Shown here: positions 57,466 to 64,000 of the stretch, piece after piece | How the letters are laid out: the number at the start of each line of letters is the position of its first letter | How positions within the stretch are numbered: position 1 is the first letter of the stretch | Source of the DNA: Haliclona indistincta | Taxonomy: Eukaryota; Porifera; Demospongiae; Haplosclerida; Chalinidae | Reading direction: 5' to 3' | DNA length: 64,000 bases | NCBI GenBank assembly: GCA_964017065.1 | Contig: OZ024786.1 | Coordinates: forward strand, 1,100,888 to 1,164,887 | Position numbers and translations under genes: made by a program | Notes under the pieces: generated by a model | Database searches by the model: none | Told to the model about the DNA's origin: nothing | What the model saw: only the letters and a program-made list of their open reading frames with translations

Positions 57466-60203
57466 CATAGATACATGCACCCCAGGCAGTATACTGTACA
57501 ATCCCTATCATTCTCTTATGTACCGGTATGTGGTGTTTCAGGTAGTTGGACTATAGGACATGACTGTATATGGAATGAGAATATACTACAGGTTGTGTAG
57601 ATAATACTTTGAACAATAATTATTATTAAAACTCCTACAGTGTGTTTATACATGCACATGTTGACATTGTAGTCATGTACTGACAGAGCTGGTTCTGTAT
57701 TAACTAGAAGCAAGACAATAGAAAAGGAATCAGAAGCAAATACAGAATTGGCTTCCAGAAGTTGATTTCCTGTAATCATTGTATTAATAGAAATTTAATG
57801 TTTGAAATAGCTACAACATCATGTATCAGAGTTATCATGAGAGAAATCGTCTTGCTTAAGAGCAGAAACAATCTGTTTGTGAAACAGTCTCTCCATCAAG
57901 AGATGCCCAAAAATTTCATGCGCCTCGATCCCAAGTTTATTATCACATTCTGTACACAATTGACCGGTTCATTCATCCACACTAAACTTGTGGAACAGAG
58001 CTCATATAGTGCATCTCTTTTACATGTAGATACAAATAGGTTGCATCTCGACTCTATACCGAATCCAGCATTTTTGGTAGGACTTCTGAAACTTTATCAA
58101 TCAGGAGTTTCACAAATTTCTGGCTATCGTCAATTGCAAGAAGATTCCCAGCAGTAGCTATTGGTAACCCTAGTATTCCTATAATTCACAAATTTCCGTC
58201 AGGATCCGGATGATAGACTAGACTAGTTGTAGCGAGAGTAGTAGCCATTGGCAACGTCGCTCATTTGTTCCTGCACGTGCACGCGTCACAGCAGTGCAAC
58301 GAGTTTTTGAAGTTTCTTATCCAGTATAAAATTATTTTTATCTATGATAATTCGGTTCCTGTTGTTAGTGTTTGGACTCGATTTGGATGCGGCGCAAAGC
58401 TTTGCAAGAGTCAGTTGTTTCTTGTCAGTGAGTTTAGCTATACCGAGTATCATTTTATGTGTATTTTGTTACCTAGCCTACTGAGCTGATTTTCGTCTGA
58501 CCTCAGTGGATTGACGAATGGGTGGCTGTGTCCCTAGCATCTAGATACGTAGGCGGCATTACTGAGCTATCATGAACTTTCACAACGTATAGCTGCAGGC
58601 GCGTGTCCACGATAGGGCTCCGGGTGCTCTAGCACCCCCCTCAGCATTGAAGTTTTAAATTATTCATTGCATTAAAGTACACTGTGGCTCTGCTGTGGCT
58701 ATTAATTTATCATAGCTGTTATTACAAAGAACTTAACAGCTGCCAACATCCCATTCTAAGGTAGTTAGGCTGTTTTCAGCGAGGAAAAAATCCAGTGCGC
58801 CACGATAATAATGACGAAATGACGTAATTTAACGAATAATAATATGAATATTAAATAGATTTTGCGCGCGCGCACCTATCTCTCTTCATTCCTGCACACG
58901 CGCCTGAGCTGTACTATTCAAACGTTACAGAGCTGTGTGCATTGTCTAACATACCGGCCCAGCTGCTATATACTATAGCTGCAGCTGTTGAAAACTTAAA
59001 GCGGAAGGTCCAGGCGCTCAACTCAGTCCAGCTTTAATTGATCATGGCTTTGCTGTTTTAGCGATCCAGCACGGCACTGTTTTCACACAATGGCGTTTCC
59101 AACAGACTTCTACATGTACTAGAAATCATAAGAAGTCAGTTAACAGTGCAGTGCTGGATCGTTAGAGCAGCAGAGTCGAGATATAGCTCGATCTGTTGGA
59201 TTGCTTTTCCCCACATAATGACACGCCTACATTAATTATATTCATTTCTTGTTAATAAATTATATTCATATCCTGTTTGCTTGTAAAAATTAAATTCTAC
59301 AACTTGATTTTTTCATTTTAAATTTGTCTTAACTAAAATTTTATAAAACTGCTTAAAAATTAATATACAATTTAACCCTTCACCTTAAGTTTTTGATGTT
59401 TTTTGTCAAAATGTGAAGTCAAAAATTTGTTCGAAGTAGCCATGCAAGGTAGCATAATTTTGAACGTACAGAGCAATAATTCGCGGCAAGTTTGTCCCAC
59501 TTAAAATTGAACTAGTTAGCTTCCAAGCATGACTGTCAGAGCTAGGGTGAGCTAAAGCTTACTTTTAGATGGTACCATGTCGATTGGAGCGTAACTACGA
59601 AGCGTGAAAGTCGTGGCTCTCAATGCGGTCCATTGATTCTGTGACTCTACATGCATGGAGCATAATTATGATGGTAAAATCAACTTAGCGCCTGCTTAAA
59701 GCTGGCAATGTATATAATCCATATAATTCAGTGGCATATTCGAGTTAACTTCGTTATGTCCGATAACTTAGGAGAAAATCGTCACTTGTTTTTGTCTATT
59801 CTCAGCCCAGACTTCCCATGCAGTGAAGTGTGCACAGCCCAACTTGTGGATTTGCGTGTTTTGGCCTTGAGAATCAGTCCATTAATTTTCACCAGAATGT
59901 CAACTTCTATAACTGGTGACAACAAACCTTGCCAATTTCTTTATCGCAACCCTCGTCTTGTGCTTCCTCGCGCTGTTGTGACATGAGCTAGATGGAGACT
60001 ATCGAGCGTAAAGTCTTAATTCCTTTTGTATATCCTGGTACTTGACTCTCAAATGTTTTTCTTTCACTTCCAATTTTGTGATGCAGTCAATAGTTACTGT
60101 AGCTGATCCAGTTCTTCATCTGTTCAGTAAAAGCATAGTGATCTAAGCGTTGCATTATGCTGAATTAATCTCTGTGTGACAAGTTGCGCAATCCTATTCA
60201 CCA
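57466..60203. other. Intergenic, no gene recognised
   Basis: An ORF at 57762-58157 (131 codons) and one at 59708-59986 (92 codons) have plausible composition but no recognisable motif. An inverted pair at about 59057-59085 and 59141-59163 (GATCCAGCAC) suggests another small hairpin. Confidence 0.4.
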
Positions 60204-61105
60204 TTGACACCTTAGCATGTGCTGTTGATTATAGAAATTATTTGACACCTTAGCATGTGGGTGTTTATGGGAATTTGCAAACCTCATTTGACACCTTAGC
60301 ATGTGGGTATTTATGGGAATTTGCAAGGGACCCTGTAAAACATGGAATGTGATTCTGGAATCTGGAAACTGGAATCTGGAAACTAGAAAGTAGACATATA
60401 AACTACTGAAAAAGTAGTAACTACACCCAAGACCATAAAAACCTTCGCCTAACAGCGCCCAGTATGGACCTAACAGCGCCCAGTATTCGCCTAACAGTGC
60501 CCAGTATTCGCCTAACAGCGCCCAATATGGACCTAACAGCGCCCAGTATGGACCTAACAGTGCCCAGTATTCGCCTAACAGTGCCCAGTATTCGCCTAAC
60601 AGTGCCCAGTATTCGCCTAACAGTGCCCAGTATATCGCCTAACAGCGCCCAGTATTCGCCTAACAGTGCCCAGTATTCGCCTAACAGTGCCCAGTATTCG
60701 CCTAACAGCGCCCAGTATTCGCTTAACGTGCCAGAATGCTGCATGGTGCCGTTAGGTCGATACTGGACGCTGTTAGGCGAATACTGGGCACTGTTAGGTC
60801 CATACTGGGCGCTGTTAGGTCCATACTGGGCGCTGTTAGGCGAATACTGGGCGCTGTTTAGGCGAAGGTTTTATGGTCTTGGGTGCAGTAGTTACTACTT
60901 TTTTAGTAGTTTATATATCTACTTTCTAGTTTCCAGATTCCAGATTCCAGTTTCCAGATTCCAGAATCACATTCCATGTTTTACAGGGTCCCAATTTGCA
61001 AACCTCATTTGACACCTTAGCATGTGGGTGTTTATGGGAATTTGCACACCTAGCTCATTTGACACCTTAGCTTGTGGGTGTTTATGGGAATTTGCACACC
61101 TTGGG
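60204..61105 (+). repeat. 47-50 bp tandem repeat interrupted by a foldback
   Basis: Five units starting TTGACACCTTAGCATGTGGG and running to GGGAATTTGCAAACCTC lie at about 60204, 60240, 60287, 61010 and 61060. The third unit is split by the 666-bp element at 60327-60992. Confidence 0.88.
60327..60992. mobile_element. Foldback with 9-bp target duplication and 21-bp internal array
   Basis: GGGACCCTGTAAAACATGG at the left is exactly inverted at the right (ending 60992). The flanks are AATTTGCAA on both sides (60318-60326, 60993-61001), a 9-bp target duplication. Arms of about 125 bp are followed by a 21-bp unit (CCTAACAGCGCCCAGTATTCG), about 13 copies in one orientation (60453-60730) and about five inverted (60766-60860). 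A 9-bp duplication and long arms fit a Mutator-type non-autonomous element. Confidence 0.93.
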
Positions 61106-61446
61106 CTTCGCTTTTAACCTACATAAGTTCTGACAATGTGACTATAGAAATTTTAGCCGGCCTCACAGTGTAAGCAAGCCATCATGGAGCTGTGGATTAT
61201 TAAAAATGAAGGGTCAATATTTAAAGACAAATTTCCTTTAGCTGTGTGAAACACATACAAAGCTAAAAGTTTAAACTGCTCAACAAGTTTATCTGCCTAC
61301 TATGGGAATAGTCGCTCAATATAAAGCGAGCAATGCTCGTGACTCAGATCATGAGCTGGTGCAATACTATAATATAGCTGTAAAGTAATTACCTTGTGTA
61401 CACAGTCGAAAAACAGTTTACTTTCTTCCACAGATTCGATTTTCTC
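61106..61446. other. Upstream region of the NLR-kinase gene
   Basis: No gene. A CTTCCACAG acceptor-like site at about 61425-61433 lies 14 nt before the ATG, so an untranslated upstream exon is possible. Confidence 0.4.
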
Positions 61447-63940
61447 ATGGCGTCTCCGAGTGATGTCCGAAAGAAGCAAACTGCTGGTCATTGTGGTGTT
61501 ATGAGTGAAGATGAAGGTCTCCAGCATTATATAAATGAAACGCCATTTCTCAATGGAGTTAAATATCTCACAATGGTAATCTGCTACTACATAGGGATAA
61601 AAATAGGAATCTTTTTTGATCCAAAAACCAAAATTAACGAAATGATCACTCGATTGGATGATCTAAAAGAAAATTCCGGTTCTCGATTTGTAAATATTGT
61701 TTGTCGTCTAGCCTATCTGCAACTGAATAACAAGAAAATCACTGAACAAGAGTTTGCTGGAGCAATGACAAGGATTGGAGTCACTGACTGGGAACAAGAT
61801 TTGTCGATCAATGGTATCGTAGGACCAATAGAGATCGGCAACATGGGAACACTAGGAATCAGTAATATGGGAGCACCTGGGATTGCTGGGAAGAGAGCAG
61901 GTCAGATTAGTGGAGCGCAAGCATTAGCGATCATAAGTTTAGGAGCACCAAGGGTTAGTGAAGCACCTGGAGTTGTTGTTGAAGGAGCACCTGGAGTGGG
62001 TAAAACAAGCCATTATTACAGGTTCTCTGACCCGCAAGTCCAGTATTTCTTAGCAGCAGTATTCCTGTACCATCAACCATTATTAGTAGCCTCTGACATT
62101 TTTACCACAACGTTACTCTCTATGAACAAGTCTTGTTGGTGTGTGTTAGAGTTCTACTGTGGTCTGGTTGAACTAGATGGATCGGATGATGCTAAGATAG
62201 CTCTACCACACATTCTGAAGTGCTTACTGAAATCAGTCGATGGCACTAAACTAATTCACAATGACTCGATAGTGAATCTTGTGCTTGGCTGCCTGTTCGA
62301 GACTCAGAATAGTAATCTTTGTCAGACGATACACGAGGACCACTTGACCATTGGTACATTCTGTGTGCCAGTTGAGATTGTTGAACGAAACATGGATATC
62401 TTTACTTACTATGTAGCGAACAGTACCAAATCATCTTGGACGTTATACTGTCATAACAATGACTTCTTAGACAAGTTTAAAACAATGACACGTAATTCGT
62501 ACAGGAAGATGGTACTGACTCATAAGAATGCTAACTTCATAACACAAGGTGATGTGATATTATCATGCAAACCACAAGATGAGGTGAACAATATCATGTT
62601 CTCAAGATCATCAACTCGAGTAGTGAGTGACTCAGCTTACCCTCATCCTGCTAGTGAGAGCACTCCACTATCTACTGGCGGTGTAGTACGTCATGACCCA
62701 GCCAACACATACGGATACATGACCACAGCTGCATACGAGTCCCGTCATCAAGTGCTTCATGAGAAGAACTACGATATGCTACTTGATATATTGAAGAATC
62801 GTTTCCAAGAGCTCTGCCAATCAACGTATGTGGAGGGTCAGTACAGGAAAAGAGATCATTTATGGTTTTCAGTCAGTCGAGATCTTCGTCATGACTTTTA
62901 TCAATCTGTTCAGATCTCCCCTCTCGTGCCGCTACACTGGGTTAAGGTGAAGCAACCTAATGGATCCCCTGAGCTAGAGGAGCAGATCAGGCAACAGTGG
63001 TCTAACCAGCAAGCAGTGAGCGACATAGCTGAACTAGTGATACTCAACTCCCATCTACCCAACCTAATCGAGTTCAACTTCCCTCACTTTGATCAAGCAG
63101 TTACTATAGCACTTCATAACCATTCAGAGTCCAGTGATCAGGGAATGATTGGGTGTGACTGCTTCTTGGACATGTATACTGCCACAGAACCGGTGTTAGC
63201 TCGTGGAGTACGCCAGTTTGACATCAAGGTCGACAGCTGTGTGCCAAGAGAACTGCCATTACCCAAGAAACGAGATCAACCAATCAACAAAGAGGAGCCA
63301 ATAGCAGAGAGTGGTCCACCCAGACAAGAGCCAAGGTATGCTTCATCGTGATGGGATATGACACTCACTCACTGATTGTTATCTACAGAGTACCACATGT
63401 GTTAGGAGCTACAGTTCCTAGTCTGTCTTCTCACTTTATTCCTACATGGTCGGATCCTGGAACTGTAGTCTCTGTAGACCAGGTCAAGAAATGGGCTCTC
63501 AAGGGATTTGATAGACCTGGATTCTGCTTCTATGTAAGATCATAGTTATATAGCTTGTAGTATAGCTATGCTGACTCACTGTGTGTGTCTAATGTAGAAT
63601 ACTCGTGATCTAAGTGACTATAGACTAGGAATGGAGTACCCTCTACCAGACACTGTAGCTGGAGCTAGGATCCTCAGAGAAGGTGGTAATGGCCTTGTGC
63701 TGGAGGTATCTATCAAGGTGTGTCAGCAACAACTCACTGCTGTGTCAGCACTAACCCGTGTGTCTCTATAGGGCAAATCATACGCTGTTAAGAAAACTGC
63801 ATTCCGCTGGCGTGAAATCTTGATCATGCCTCGTCTACAGCACAGCAACATACTGAGAGTGGTAGCTATGTTAGTGGGACCTCCAATGCCTGACTACCCC
63901 AGGAGAAGATACATTTATCACTTATATCATAAAATGAAAG
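61447..63940 (+). CDS. NLR-derived protein lacking the NACHT core, fused to a protein kinase (3' end outside window)
   Basis: Exons 61447-63335, 63389-63533, 63598-63717 and 63772-63940 join in frame (phases 2, 0, 0) and continue past the window. Residues 1-150 are a helical region with no named domain. A Gly/Ala-rich stretch leads to a Walker A motif (VEGAPGVGKTS, about residue 182-190). Only about 12 residues later comes FSDPQVQYFLAAVFL, which in NLRs lies after the NACHT nucleotide-binding core, followed by typical post-NACHT helices (WCVLEFYCGLVELDG). Walker B and the sensor motifs are therefore missing. A Tyr-containing linker (NTYGYMTTAAYESRH) and a second helical domain follow. The kinase N-lobe comes last: REGGNGLVLEV (Gly loop), SYAVKKTAF (Lys), REILIMPRLQHSNILRV (alpha-C Glu). 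Possibly an innate-immune sensor feeding its own kinase. Start chosen at MASPSDVRKKQ. Confidence 0.8.
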
Positions 63941-64000
63941 GTCAGTCAGTACTGGCTACTGGACTCATGATCAGCAGTACAAACAGTACAGCGTAATGAG

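Noticed and set aside
57762..58157. 131-codon ORF as a possible gene
   Set aside because: No motif, no clear ATG context or partner exons; kept only as a note in the intergenic entry.
60421..61012. Repeat proteins ([12 protein letters not shown] and [12 protein letters not shown])
   Set aside because: Translation of the 21-bp array, whose length is a multiple of three; no start context, domain or splice support.

Overview
The window reads as nuclear DNA of an early-branching animal, most likely a demosponge (inference). Supporting signs are very short GT-AG introns (about 45-90 nt in the Ig receptor and ROCO genes), AT-rich intergenic DNA, an expanded ANK-Roc-COR-Death family, an NLR-derived gene joined to a protein kinase, and very many hairpin (foldback) transposons. 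No tRNA, rRNA or CRISPR array was recognised. There is one 200-N assembly gap (10502-10701).

Layout. 1-6.2 kb is repeat-rich, with foldback elements, a tandem array and a large interspersed repeat that recurs at 23.3-25.2 kb. 6.2-8.2 kb holds a complete nine-exon single-pass Ig/FN3 receptor with tyrosine motifs in its tail. 8.6-10.3 kb holds the first six exons of cytosolic aconitase/IRP1, cut off by the gap. 10.7-13.8 kb (minus strand) is a broken ANK-Roc-COR-Death gene; 26.4-29.3 kb is its intact paralogue and 15.6-16.0 kb a third, inserted fragment. 17.6-21.4 kb contains exon-like repeats and the C-lobe of a protein kinase whose intron is filled by a 35-bp minisatellite. 22.2-23.3 kb (minus) is a membrane protein with one in-frame stop and a transposon end at its start codon.

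29.5-53 kb is a transposon nest. It includes a 4.6-kb ISL2EU-type DNA transposon with perfect 43-bp inverted ends and two convergent genes (a SWIM-YqaJ nuclease-PHD protein and a THAP-DDE transposase), a hAT transposase fragment, a non-LTR retrotransposon fragment beside a decayed OTU protease, an internally deleted Ty3/gypsy element, and many palindromic elements. 53-61 kb has little coding signal, apart from several hairpins and a foldback with a 9-bp target duplication and an internal 21-bp array. 61.4 kb to the end is an NLR-like gene whose NACHT core is missing, running into a protein-kinase N-lobe that leaves the window.

Functionally the host genes are mostly immune- or signalling-like: a receptor with ITSM-like motifs, Roc-COR-Death proteins and an NLR-kinase chimera. 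The duplicated blocks and dense foldback elements suggest ongoing rearrangement of these families.
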